Below are positions 1-14,838 of a stretch of DNA of 64,000 nucleotides, piece by piece. How positions within the stretch are numbered: position 1 is the first letter of the stretch; every line of letters starts with the position of its first letter. A program made the position numbers and the translations under genes. The DNA lies in assembly GCA_951640195.1 (NCBI GenBank), contig OX621168.1:1116001-1180000 (forward strand), in the 5' to 3' direction. The notes under the pieces are model-generated. The model saw only the letters and a program-made list of their open reading frames with translations, did no database searches and had not been told where the DNA came from. The DNA is from Porpolomopsis calyptriformis (taxonomy: Eukaryota > Basidiomycota > Agaricomycetes > Agaricales > Hygrophoraceae).

Positions 1-12
1 CCATCTCCCACG

Positions 13-1096
13 ATGCCCAACTTCAACAGAAAAAACCATCGTAAGAGGCGCATCATTCAAGGAAGTTTCAGAGACAACGATCTCGTCATTCCGTGCGTCC
101 CATTCCATCTTTTCTGACAAGGGCTCACGTTAGCTTTCCTAGTGTTATGGGTCCCACCGGAGCAGGGAAAAGTACTGTAAGAGCATGTGCTGTGGGCAAA
201 TCTGGTAAACTTACTTTTATAATAGTTCATTAACACTGCTGCTGGCGTGAACGCCACACACGTCGGTCACGACTTGAAATCTTGCACCACCGAAATCAAA
301 TCTGTTGCCGTTGTCCATCCTCTCGATCCCAACTGCCGTGTGGTTTTCGTTGATACCCCAGGCTTCGATGATACCAACATTGATGACTCGCAAATCTTGC
401 AACTGATTGCTACTTGGCTGGAAAAGGAGTGAGCGCATCGTCCCGCATACTTCCAATCGACACCCATGGTATGACAGGTACGGAGAAGGAAAGAAACTGG
501 CCGGCATCATTTACATGCACGAAATATCTCAAGCGCGCATGTTCGGATCGGCACGCAAGAACCTTGCGATGTTCGCCAAGTTGTGTGGCAAGAATGCGCT
601 TAAGAATGTCATTCTGGCAAGCACGAAGTGGGACGAGGTTCCAAAAGACGTTGGGGAGCGACGCGAGCAACAACTGTCTGAAACGTACTGGAAAAGCATG
701 CTAGAACGCGGTTCCAGAATGGCTCGATTCAAGAAGACTCGGCAGTCTGCTTGGGAAACAGCGGGTCTCATTATTGGGTTGGACAAAATTGAGGTTCTGC
801 TAATCCAAGAGGAGCTGGTCATTCTAGGAAGACAACTCCCCGAGACCGAAGCAGGCAAGGCTCTTCGCCTCACCCTACAGGATCTTGCCAAAAGACTGGA
901 AAAAGAGATTGAGGCACTGAGAGAGATCGATGAAGGTCACGGGGAAGCGGCGGAACAACTTGTCTCGGTCCTCAAACAAATCCAAGAACTGAAGATTACT
1001 TTCAGTAGGCGATTGCAACTTTGGTTTAGTTTTAAAGCTGCCCGATCGGTAAGTTTCTTCCCGCATCATCGATCGCACCGCTCATTTCAGTGCTAG
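13..1096 (+). CDS. AIG1-type (GIMAP-like) P-loop GTPase
   Basis: Small GTP-binding protein of the AIG1-like family expanded in mushrooms; its cellular role in fungi is unknown. The G1 loop reads GPTGAGKST, split by an intron (177-225) just before FINTAAG. The G3 motif DTPGF lies near 355 and the G4 motif TKWD near 625, so all main nucleotide-binding motifs are intact. A charged coiled-coil tail follows from about 840. Visible introns are 93-142, 177-225, 429-477 and 1049-1090. The last is a multiple of three, and both spliced and unspliced readings end at the same TAG (1094-1096). The ATG at 13 gives a short basic leader matching the relic at 22.6-23.0 kb. Related genes lie at 19.3-21.7 kb. 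The family call is firm; the function is not known. Confidence 0.85.
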
Positions 1097-2075
1097 GGGA
1101 CGGTTGAGATCTGGTGAAGAGTTCAGTGCACCATGGTGCCTCAAGCTCCTAAGGCATCGATTAATCTACACTCTGTACCCTCTCAGTGGAAAATGCACGA
1201 GATTTGGCACGAGACAAATCATTCTGCCTGTATTGGTCGGTGGTTTCGAATAACATGTCTCACAAGTGTAAGGTCGTTATTCTTGACGATATATTATCGA
1301 TGGGCCTACGGCTCTCTCAACTCTTGTCTTCCAGAAGGGTTGTTCTAGAGTCGTGAACGAGCGGCAACTTTGCGACAGCACTCATGGTTCAGGGTATGTT
1401 GGGGGGAAATGTAAGGGTACCAGGACATCTCAATAGCCAACACTAACCAGTTTCGAGCAGTCCTGTAGCTGTATCGGGTGTACATTGTCATCGTTGCCCT
1501 CGTCCTTTGCTCACCGGATCGCCTTCACCTGACCCGCCGCCAATGGAGTGGGAAAAAGGATCTTTGCTCCTGACATCTATGTGACAAGCGGAGGTAGGAG
1601 AACCCGAATAAAACGTCCTTCACACCTAGGGGATCTTCCGCTTGATCACACGATCGACGCATGGACGAAATTAATGTGACGGTCATCACCCTACAATATG
1701 CCTCGCTACTCCCAAATTATAATTACCGTGGCACTTCATGAAATTGGACAACTCCTGCCGTTGGATTGTTCAATGATAAAATTTTTAAGATGGCATGTTG
1801 AGATATGTCTGTCCACGAGGACGATCTATTCATGGATAGATATGATTTTCGACTGATACACCTCATTACCTCAAAAAGCGAGGTGAATTAAGTATCTCCC
1901 AAAACTCAGCAACGAACGCCTGGTGCTCTTGTTATGCACGACTTTGTATAACCGTCGGTCGGTTGCTACCACCTGATGGCCACAGGTTTTCACGTAATGG
2001 TAGAATAAAATTGATGTCAAATCGAATACGCCTCACTTGTTCTGATCTGAGGTAGCACCCACTACCATACGAGCA
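1097..2075. other. Intergenic, no gene seen
   Basis: This 980 bp lies between the convergent 3' ends of the GTPase and PEX6. I see no conserved protein, RNA gene or repeat array. Only short unsupported reading frames occur. Confidence 0.5.
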
Positions 2076-6170
<4,095 letters not shown>

Positions 6171-6172
<2 letters not shown>

Positions 6173-6999
6173 GAACCGTGGTGGATCAAGGGGTTCTTTT
6201 CGCGCTCGAGGTACGAAAGGACACCCGCGTTCGCATTTTTACAGTTGACCTCAGATTTTCTCATCTTTTAGGACGCGGGGAAGGCCGCGGTGGATTCCAA
6301 CAGCGAGAGATAGGTCCTCCAGAGGCCGTGCTCGGCAAGAAGGTCATTCTATCGTGATCTACATTAATGATGACGATTTACAGAAATGGGCTCGTTTGTT
6401 CACGCGGTCGAGGATGAAATGCTCTGTTCATCTTTAATGGCGGACAAGGTTCCTTACTTCAACGCTCCCATCTATCTACAAAACAAGTCTGTGATTGGAA
6501 AAGTGGATGAAATCCTTGGCCCGATCAATAACGTATATTTTTCGGTCAAGATGGGCGAGGGTATGGTTGCAACCAGTTTCAAGAAAGGCGATAAAGTGTA
6601 CATTGGAGGGGATAAGCTTTTGCCAATCGAGCGATTCCTCCCAAAACCAAAAATAGTCGGCGGTGCGTTTTTGCCTCTTTCTTCGATGTTGCTGTCATTG
6701 AGAATGATGATGGGTTAGGCACGTCAAGTACAGCTTTTTTGCGACGCTTGTATCTCAAGGTTACTCATCACTTGGTTGCAGAACGAGCTCGGGGTAGCCG
6801 TGGTGGAGGCGCTGGTCGGGGTCGCGGAATGCCCACTAGCCGAGGGGGATTCCAGCGCGGTGGAATGCGCGGAAGTGGGTGGTCAAGGGGCGGGTTTAGC
6901 GGTGACCGGAGAGGACGCGGAGGATCGAGGGGTAATTATAGTGGATCAAGTCGCGGTGGAGGACGGGACGGTCGTGGCCGTGGCCGTAGATTTGGCTAA
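6171..6999 (+). CDS. GAR1: H/ACA snoRNP subunit GAR1
   Basis: Gar1 is a core protein of H/ACA small nucleolar RNPs, which pseudouridylate rRNA in the nucleolus. A short Gly/Arg leader (exon 6171-6210) precedes the conserved Gar1 barrel (about 6300-6660, with [12 protein letters not shown], then [12 protein letters not shown]). A long RGG tail runs from 6790 to the stop. Introns are 6211-6271, 6335-6383 and 6663-6781. The second has a GC donor, needed to give GPPEAVL-EMGSF in frame. The frame stays open upstream of 6171, but the glycine-rich start matches the family. It is head to head with PEX6, start codons overlapping. Confidence 0.95.
6335..6383 (+). other. GC-AG intron in GAR1
   Basis: The exon ends CTCG, followed by gcaaga. 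The acceptor is cag, with a branch-like ttaatga just upstream. Only this junction keeps the conserved Gar1 frame; the nearby gtcatt donor would shift it. Confidence 0.8.
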
Positions 7000-7155
7000 A
7001 GATTGCATGACACACTTATTTTTCCGCCTTCACCTTGTATCTGTCTTGCGATGTAGAAGAACGTAAATTTCCTGAAGTACCTTCGACTAACGACGTACTC
7101 TACGCGTTGCATACTTGTAATGAGGGCCAATGAAATTAAGTACATGCTCGGTATT

Positions 7156-7955
7156 TCATGCCGCCTCCGGTGTAGGAATCGAATCGGGTGGGGGTGCGTT
7201 CCGGTTGCTTTCAATCCCTTTTTCTTTCCCTCTCCCCCTCCCTCTTGGAACGCTCGGATGTGTCGCACCGCGCATTCCGTGGCCGACACCACGGGGCGAA
7301 CTACTTTGGGTTCCACCTGCATCCTGGGCGGGTTGCTTCTTCGTTTGCTTCCACTCACCCGCCGACTTTCCCGAATCCCACTCACGCATTTGTACCTTTT
7401 CCATTTTCCTTCGGGCATTTTGCTCCCTCGCACGGTTGACTTGTTCCTGAACTTTGCGGGACTGCATCAGTCTTATCCGCTCAGCTTCTTGGGTCCTCTC
7501 GAAAGCGTCCTTGTCAGCTTGGACATCCTAATGCGACTCAAGATTTCTCGACAAAATGATGGGGTGTAAATACGAACCATCTGTCTTTGTTTGATTTTCT
7601 CGTTTTGTTGCTTTATGCGTTCCATCCGCTTCTCAAGTTCCTCTTCGCTCAGTTTATCCTGTGAGAAATTGGCAACATGAACCTCGCCTAGCTTAAAGAG
7701 AACACTCACTCTTTGAGTACCACCAGTCTTGACACGTTCCGGATTAACATATGGCTTCTTTTTCTCTTTTTCGACGTTGCTTGGACCAGATTTAGAAGCT
7801 GCATCGTGGCTGTTGGGCTCTTCGTGTGGTACTACCGGAGAACTCTCCTTGTTTTCGTCACCCTCGGGAGTAAGCGGGACGTTAATCGCTGTGTCCTCTG
7901 TCTTTGGATCATCAAAGTCGAGACCCAATGAATTGGATGGTGCTTCATCGGCCAT
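7156..7955 (-). CDS. Charged coiled-coil protein, weakly CCDC9-like
   Basis: Three exons give a hydrophilic protein. An acidic, disordered N-terminus (7955-7770) leads to a KPYVNPERVKTGGTQR segment. A Glu/Lys/Gln-rich coiled coil follows (KLSEEELEKRMERI, then QNEKIKQRQ). After a second intron comes an Arg-rich helix (LMQSRKVQEQVNRAR) and a Ser/Pro/Gly/Arg tail. Introns remove the stretches near 7710-7660 and 7570-7530, and frames match at both joins. The helix resembles CCDC9-type RNA-associated proteins, which is an impression, not an identification. It converges with GAR1, leaving about 155 bp. Confidence 0.75.
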
Positions 7956-8109
7956 GGACGATTTTACTGCATTGATGAAGATACCGGCGACTTCCGGTTC
8001 AATCCTTCACCAAAATGCACCTTGGGCAATATCATCCCTTGCGTACAAATTAAATATTGTGTCCATGGTTACACCAATTTCAATATATCCAGTACACCAT
8101 ATGCTTCTA

Positions 8110-10363
8110 TCATGTCTCCATTGCGATTATCCGAGCCGCGACTTGGCTCATGGCCGGGCGGTTGCTCGCGATCGGAAGCCAACATTCTTGCATGAGTGCC
8201 CACAAGGCATCCGTAAGCCATCTCGTCGAGTCGGGGTCTTGTGGTCGTGGGGGTGTTTTCTTTAATATCACCACGTCATGGATGACGGAAGCATCCCGCC
8301 TCCGATTCGCGTACGGGTGCGCCATGGTGAGTAGTTCCAGTATAGCCATAGCGAACGAGTAAGTATCTGCGGCTGTCGTTGGGGACGAGATGGTGCCATC
8401 GATAAGTTCGGGGGCGAGCCATCGCGCAGAGCCGCCGGCCGTCAAGGTTGCTGACGCCGACTTTTCAGTAACCTCTTCTATCACACTTGACATCCCAAAG
8501 TCGCATATACAGGCTTTGGCCTGAGATCTTTGCTCAACTATGATCATCAGCCCCAGACCTAAAGACCACTTACGGTTGCGGACACAAGTATATTAGCCTT
8601 TCAGCACCATGATCAAGGTGAGTCAGGCTACTAGTTGAACGAATGACCAAAGCTTACACATTTGACTGGTGGAGGGAACAAGTGCGTGAGGGAGAGGTTA
8701 GAGATGCTAAGGAAGTGACGTACGATTCCCATGGATCACATTCCGAGTATGTAAGTAGGCTATTCCCTGAGCCGCTCCAGACAACTAGGGCGGATGAATG
8801 CTATGTGACCCTCGAATATCGTTGCCATCAACTTACCAAAGTTACTTTGTTCGCTTGGCTATTGGATTTGACATACCTGACAAGATGACATGAATCCTGC
8901 AATTAGAAGAGAACTATATCAACTTACTCCAGGACATTCCCATTCTCTTGCCAGGGTGAAACCTACCGTTGTTAATATAAGTGATGTTGAAAAATAGATC
9001 AAACCAGATGCGTTTCACCATATGTATATGTTGACCTAGATCCGTGACAATGCCGAAAAATGGTAAAATGTGCTCATGTTGAAGGTTTGCCCAAACATTA
9101 ATTTCTCGTTCGAAACGCTGTGGAAGTGAATTTTATGGACATCAGAAGTTTGGGGTGCTCTACCTTTTGAGCCTTCGGATTGGAAGCCTTGATATTGCGA
9201 AGTGCTTTCAAGGCCACCTGAGGATCTGAGTAACCACTTTGATGCCAAAAATTCATCGATGACACATACTTTCTTTTCACCCAGCCACATCCCAAGCCAG
9301 ATGTCGCTATAGGTACCCCCGGCGATGGCAAGATCGCCAATCTTAGTGACCTCGCCGTTTAGTCTTTTCACAGAAGGTGGTATGCCGGTTGTCCGGTGCA
9401 GTGCAATGAGGCCCCGTTGGTACTGAAGGTATGGCTCCCCGTCACGGGGATCTGGGGGGGGAGATGATGACAGAGTGGTGGCGATCATCAACTCATGCTG
9501 AGAGGCATTTTCTCGTAGTTCTCGTAGTTCCTGATAAGATTGAAGTCAGACCATCTAACGCTAGAAGCGGTAGGAAAAAAACTACGAGTTGTCCGGCCAT
9601 CATGATATGTTCCGCTACGTGTTCGCCTGCATTTTGCATCTCTGCAACATTTCGCATGTCCTGCTGGCTGCTTAGAATTTGGTGCAAAAGTTCGCGAAGC
9701 TCCGCTGTGTCTGAACGGAGAAGTTCGGTCGACTCCCGTTGGGATTGATGCAATAGTATTTGGGCGTTCACCTGATGAGCACTCGTTCAGCAGAATCAAT
9801 GGTGGAACTAGAGCCCGTACTTGGAACATATTCAAAGCGTCTGTTACCTCGCCTTCGGATTGACTCAGTGCATCTTCTATTTCTTTGTTTTTGACTGAAC
9901 GGAAGGTGAATAAACTCCTCACACTCCGCAATGTTTAACATACCGAACGATTTTACACGATTGTATTGTGAGAACAATCCGAGTCGCCTGTGAACTTTTT
10001 CTAGAACACTGAAATAGTATGGATTTTGGCATTATCTGGACGCAGAAAATGTCGGCTTACGCTGTTACATCGTCCGCGAGCTGCAACAGTTCCGTCCCTT
10101 CCAATCTAGTTGTCTGATCTCTCAGCGCAAGCAAAAGCTTAGCACACTTGTTAACCAATTGACGGGACCTTCTCTATCTCAATCTTCAGAGTGGTCGTAG
10201 TTGAGCTTATGAGAATTACGAATTTTACCTTTTGCCCAGAAAGTTGGTCAGAGTAATTGGCTATGCCCTTGACAAGCACAGCTGCTGCGCCAACATATGG
10301 CACACCGCACAGTGAACCAGCAATTTCGAGGGCGCCTAGTGAAGTCCCAATAACGTTGTTCAT
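8110..10363 (-). CDS. MLKL-like helical domain plus TKL-type kinase with HGN catalytic loop
   Basis: The N-terminal part (10363 to about 9500) is helical and matches the MLKL-NTD style module: VPYVGAAAVLVKGIANYSDQ, then CAKLLLALRD and a long helix pair. The kinase domain follows. The glycine-rich strand reads IAGGTYSDIW, the beta-3 lysine VALKALRN, then REINVWANLQHEHILPFFG, DFG as CDFGMSS and APE as APELIDG. The catalytic loop is HGNLKCANILVS, so the usual Asp of H-x-D is Asn (8725-8733). This loop is assembled across an 8 bp exon (8658-8665). The C-lobe ends with RPAMSQVAARI and a stop at 8110. The start is the first in-frame ATG (10363); an in-frame open stretch upstream (to about 10430) could extend it. 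It is divergent from a related gene 173 bp away. It is probably a signalling pseudokinase or weak kinase. Confidence 0.85.
8658..8665 (-). other. 8 bp micro-exon encoding part of the kinase catalytic loop
   Basis: On the minus strand, acceptor ccaccag precedes TCAAATGT and donor gtaagc follows. Joined to the flanking exons it supplies Leu-Lys-Cys between HGN and ANILVS. Without it the catalytic loop is out of frame. Confidence 0.75.
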
Positions 10364-10536
10364 TGAAGAACCCAAATGTGATTCATAGAGGGTCTGCGGT
10401 ACTAGCTTGACTGGATGGATTATATCAGCGCTGAAAGAGATCGATTAACGCTTGTGCCTGAGCTAGCCGTTTTTGGCCGTTCTTGGCTGTGATATATCGC
10501 CTCGGCGTTCACGATTGTTTGGTGCTTCTTTTCTCG
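10364..10536. promoter_or_regulatory. Shared bidirectional promoter region of the MLKL-like pair
   Basis: These 173 bp separate the two divergent ATGs (10363 minus, 10537 plus). They must hold both 5' ends if the chosen starts are right. I see no clear TATA box. Confidence 0.5.
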
Positions 10537-13500
10537 ATGAGCTACCTTGATGTCCTCAAGCTGTCTTCCCATGCAGCGCACCTTTCAGTACCTGGACTCG
10601 GTGCCGCGATAGATTTGGGTAGGAACCTTTCCTTGTCCGGCAACAGTCCTTGGCTCACTTAATATTCAGGCATTAACATCTACGGCGCAATCGAGAAGGT
10701 TAAAGTTTGTCGTGTTTGTAGACTTCTGTGTGGAGGCAGAGAATTTGTGCTGATTTCACTATAGCGGCAGTGTCGATATCTGGGTGACCGATGCGCAAAA
10801 CTACTGTTGGTTCTACGAGATAGTTCCGAAGGTATGGAAGGGACCAGGGCCATCGAGTTGACGGATGAAGTTGAAGGGTTAGCATCCGTGAAATTGTATA
10901 TTATCAACTGGACTAGCATGCTTATCGATGATTACAGGACCGTTCGACGTATTTGGTCCCGCGTACGTGAGTGGGGAGAGTTGGGCCTGTTGCAAAGTGT
11001 TATTCAACAGTCCAGAGTCATAGAAGGAATTGATAGGTTTCACCGAGAGATTGATGCATGCATGGAGAAGTTCGATGTAGGTACTCCGTTGCATCGTCGG
11101 CAATATCTTCGGTGGCCTCCCACATCATTTGCTTTCAGGTATACGCCAAGATGGAGTTATTCCGTGGGACCAGACATCTTCAACTGATGTCAGAGCAACA
11201 TGCTGCTGATGCAGCAGAGTTCCGTATAACCCTTCAAAGGCTTGTGACGCAATCGGACACCCTTCTAGGCATAAGGTCTCCGGAAGCCTTGGACAGTATT
11301 ATGACGACCCTTCGGACCGTAAGCTACCCATTTGATAATAACGGCAGCGTCTTGAGGACCGTTTATATAGGAACTCCTTAACCCAGACATTGAAACGACC
11401 CAGGAGGAGAGCTTCCGGATGGCTTTATCGGAACTTGATAGAGAGTCTTCTCGGTTACCTCCTCTGGATTGTAAGCCATGCAGTGTTGTAGGCTTTATTA
11501 TTGATGGACACCCCTTTAGTGAAAGGACCATTTGAGATAACTAGTAATGGTCCGATAGCATATGGCACATACAATGACGTTTTTAAGGGTAAGCAGTCGA
11601 CTTTACCACCCCAGGTAACTTATACCTGATAAACAACTTTGGATCAGGCCAGTGGCTAAAACAACCAACGTCTGAAACTGTCAGTGTTCGTTGATGCTCG
11701 CAGATGTTACGACTTAAAATACATTTGGTAGGTTGCGCTTCGGTGTCCAAGAATGCTCGGAAATCCTGCGGTGATTCGTAAGGTACGGTGTAATTTCCTC
11801 GATCCTACAAGTTGAATTTTTATTTCTTCATAGCGACTCAAAAATGAGGTTATCATTTGGAGAAAACTCCATCATCCGAATATCACACCTCTGTATGGAA
11901 TTGCCTCCATTGGAGATAGCGTATACACGGTACATTGTTGGGCCACCAGATTGCTGATATCAAACTTACTTCCTCACGCAGGTCAGCCAGTGGATGGACC
12001 ATGGCAACGTTGTAACATATGTCCAACAGAATGTCAATGTTAATAGGCTGCGACTTCTCAGCCAAGTAGCATCGGGTATTTCGGATCATCTTTTGGTCAT
12101 TCATGATCGGCTGAGCTATCCTCTCCAGGGATGAACTACCTCCACTCGAACAAGATTGTGCATGGAGACCTCCGTGGCGTGCGTCATTATTATTTTGTTC
12201 AGTATTTATGCGACCATCGATAAACATCGTCTATCAGACCAATGTCCTGATATCCAAAGACGGAGTCGCACACCTGAGCCACTTTGAATTTTCGAGGCCT
12301 TTGGATGGGGTATGTCACTGCTTTCGGATAAGGAATACCAGAAATATTTAACGTTGACCAGCGACCCCCCACTGCCGATATGGACATTTCAATACAATCC
12401 GATACATGGAATTTCGCTTTACTCGCTCTGGAGTTACTAACCGGAGACCACAGCCGACCTCGAAATAGTACTTTACCCATACGTCAGAGAAGACCGCCCG
12501 AACGACCTGGCGCCTTGGCCACTTCGAGAGGTCTCAGTGATGAGCTTTGGGAGCTGATGAACCAATGTTGGTCTATGGCACCAGGATCACAACCTCCAAT
12601 GAGCAGTGTCAAGGTCACTATCGAACGGCTGCAGCAGGGTTTACCGTCATCTGGAGATCAGCAAGCAGTCTCACCTATTCCACATTCTCCCGGACCATCG
12701 ACCAGGGTCGTCAGACGTCCATCTTTGTCCCTGAGGCGTTCTGAGTCTACTGATAGTGGCAACAGTGAAGGTTCTCGGGGGGGACGCTGGTCTAGACTCT
12801 TCAGGACGTCATCATCACAGGGCAGAGATATGGATCCTCATCCTTCTCCGATTTCAACTACATCAGCCACCTCGATGAGGGGCTCCCCCCCACCGCAGCT
12901 GTCCTTGTCGGTGGTGCAGGAACATGAAGATCCATTTCGGAGTGAGTATATGGGAACGCTCGCAGAGCAAATCATATCAGATTCGAATTCGGATCGCCCA
13001 CCATCTTCTCATCGATCATCGGGAGGCATCTCACCCACAAGTTTGGAGTTGGAGCAACTGCAAGCTCCTTCACAAGACTTACCGCCAACACTTCTCAGTA
13101 GTGATATCGTTTCTGACCCGACGTTATTCGTCCGCGAGGCCGGCGATCATTCGGTAAAGGCTGGGACGGTAGAGGGCCTTATAGAGCGGTTGATCGACCA
13201 TTGTTCCATTCCACCGGAAGGCCACATTCCAGTGACTGGTATGAGAGTAGAAGATCCCCGGATGACCGAGGACTACCGAGAGATCTTCTTTTTAACATAC
13301 ACTGGTTTCACGACAACGGAAACTGTCTTCAGATTCCTCCATTCGAGGTTTCAAAAAGCCGAAGACTTTGCGCCAGAGCGTCGTGCCAAAGTCCTGTTTA
13401 AGTGAGAATTTTGTGCTTCATTTATCTCGTCTGTTTACTGACGGTAGATTAGTATAATAAGAGCAATAGGGCGCTGGGTGATAAATCCTCATGTTCGAAT

Positions 13501-14632
13501 CGAGAGAGAAGTGCTTACGCAGATTAAAACCTTCCTGCTTAACATCCAAGTTGCGCCCTTCATGAAAGAAAGGGCTAAGGAAGTAGCGGCAACGATCGTC
13601 TTTCCTGTAGGCCGACGCTTTGGGGGTTCCCATTTATGTAAAACTGACCAGTTTCGCAGGATGTCTCGCCACTACCGCCCCGTCGGGGTCGGGTTCCCGT
13701 CCCAAAACCATCAGACATATCCCCTGGCAGCCTCGCAAAGGCCCTCACAATGATGGAAGGAGAGCTATATAATCGGTTGCGTCCTGCAGACTACATTCAA
13801 CACCTTTTGCCCTCCTCAACCAATAACAATATAACCGCTGCGTCTACCACCAACGACCAGATAGTCTACTGGGTCCAAAAGTCTATCCTTTTCTCGAAAG
13901 AGAAGGAGAGGGCAACGCTATTCACGTTCTTTGCGTATACGGCCATAGTACGTATAGTGTTCTTTCTCCGTTACTCTTGATGCCGGAATTTAGTCCGACT
14001 CTTTTGCGTCAGGAATGTCGTAATCTTCATAATTTTGCGTCCCTGGCAGCCATTGTCACCGCCTTGCAATCGCCTGTCATCAAGTGCCTGCTTTTGACGA
14101 GAGAGAGAGTAAAGGACAATAGAAACTCTCCCCACCTGTTGGAGAGGTTATCCGATTTGGAGAATCTGCTGACAAGCGGTCCATACCACCAGCTGTACAA
14201 GGCAGCTCTTGAAGAATCGAAAGATCCGTGTGTCCCATGGATCGGTGGGCATGAAACCTCTTGGGTTAAAGAATGTAGACCTAGTTAACATATTTAACTG
14301 TCCGTTTAGGCGCACACCTTCCCGACTTAAGTGTCGTTCTTAACAAATATCCCGCCACCATTGACGACACGGGCCAAACACTCGTTAATTTCGTGAGGTA
14401 CATCAAGTTCCATTCTCAGATGAAAAAACTCCTGCAATACAAGGCGCCCTCCTGGGAACATGACCGATCGGCGAAATCCTCGCTCGCTTACCTTGAGAGT
14501 CAACTTCAGCCGATCCGCGTGGATGCCCGTACAAAACATGACCTCGAGAAACGCAGTCGAGCGGTCGAAGAAGAAGAGAAAAAATCGCGGGCTCGGAGGG
14601 ATAGGGAATTCGAGGTCCTTGGCTTTCAATAG
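10537..14632 (+). CDS. MLKL-like helical domain, pseudokinase and RasGEF fusion
   Basis: Three modules sit in one gene. The helical N-terminal domain (10537 to about 11390: VPGLGAAIDLG, CAKLLLVLRD, IDRFHREIDACMEKFD) is homologous to its divergent neighbour. The kinase-like domain (about 11530-12640) has IAYGTYNDVFKG, NEVIIWRKLHHPNITPLYG and VHGDLR. However, DFG is replaced by HFE (12280-12288) and no APE is visible, so it should be a pseudokinase. A disordered Ser/Pro linker follows. Next come the RasGEF N-terminal motif (13150-13600: EDYREIFFLTYTGF) and the Cdc25-type catalytic domain (13730-14560: ECRNLHNFASLAAIVTAL, CVPWIG, GQTLVNFVRYIKF). Such a protein would activate Ras-like GTPases at membranes. 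The start MSYLDVLK is the first ATG matching the neighbour's N-terminus. All joins inspected can be phased. Confidence 0.85.
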
Positions 14633-14838
14633 GAGAATCGGGCCTCTCATCGTCTTCATTCTCTTTCATCATTTCTTGGGTTCTCCGTTCTAGGGTTGAG
14701 AGCGTTTAGACAAGTTATTATTCCTATGATTTTCTGTTTGGATCTGCATGGACGCATGTATTTAAGTGCATTATCTTGATTACCCTCATTATCCCTGATG
14801 TGAATATGGATGAGTGGTGAAATATCCGATCTATAAAA

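Noticed and set aside
8574..8733. Apparent frameshift in the kinase catalytic loop (CATGGTGCTGAAAGGC read as a damaged HGDLK).
   Set aside because: That stretch is the end of an intron. Using the upstream exon ending HGN plus the 8 bp exon restores an uninterrupted loop.
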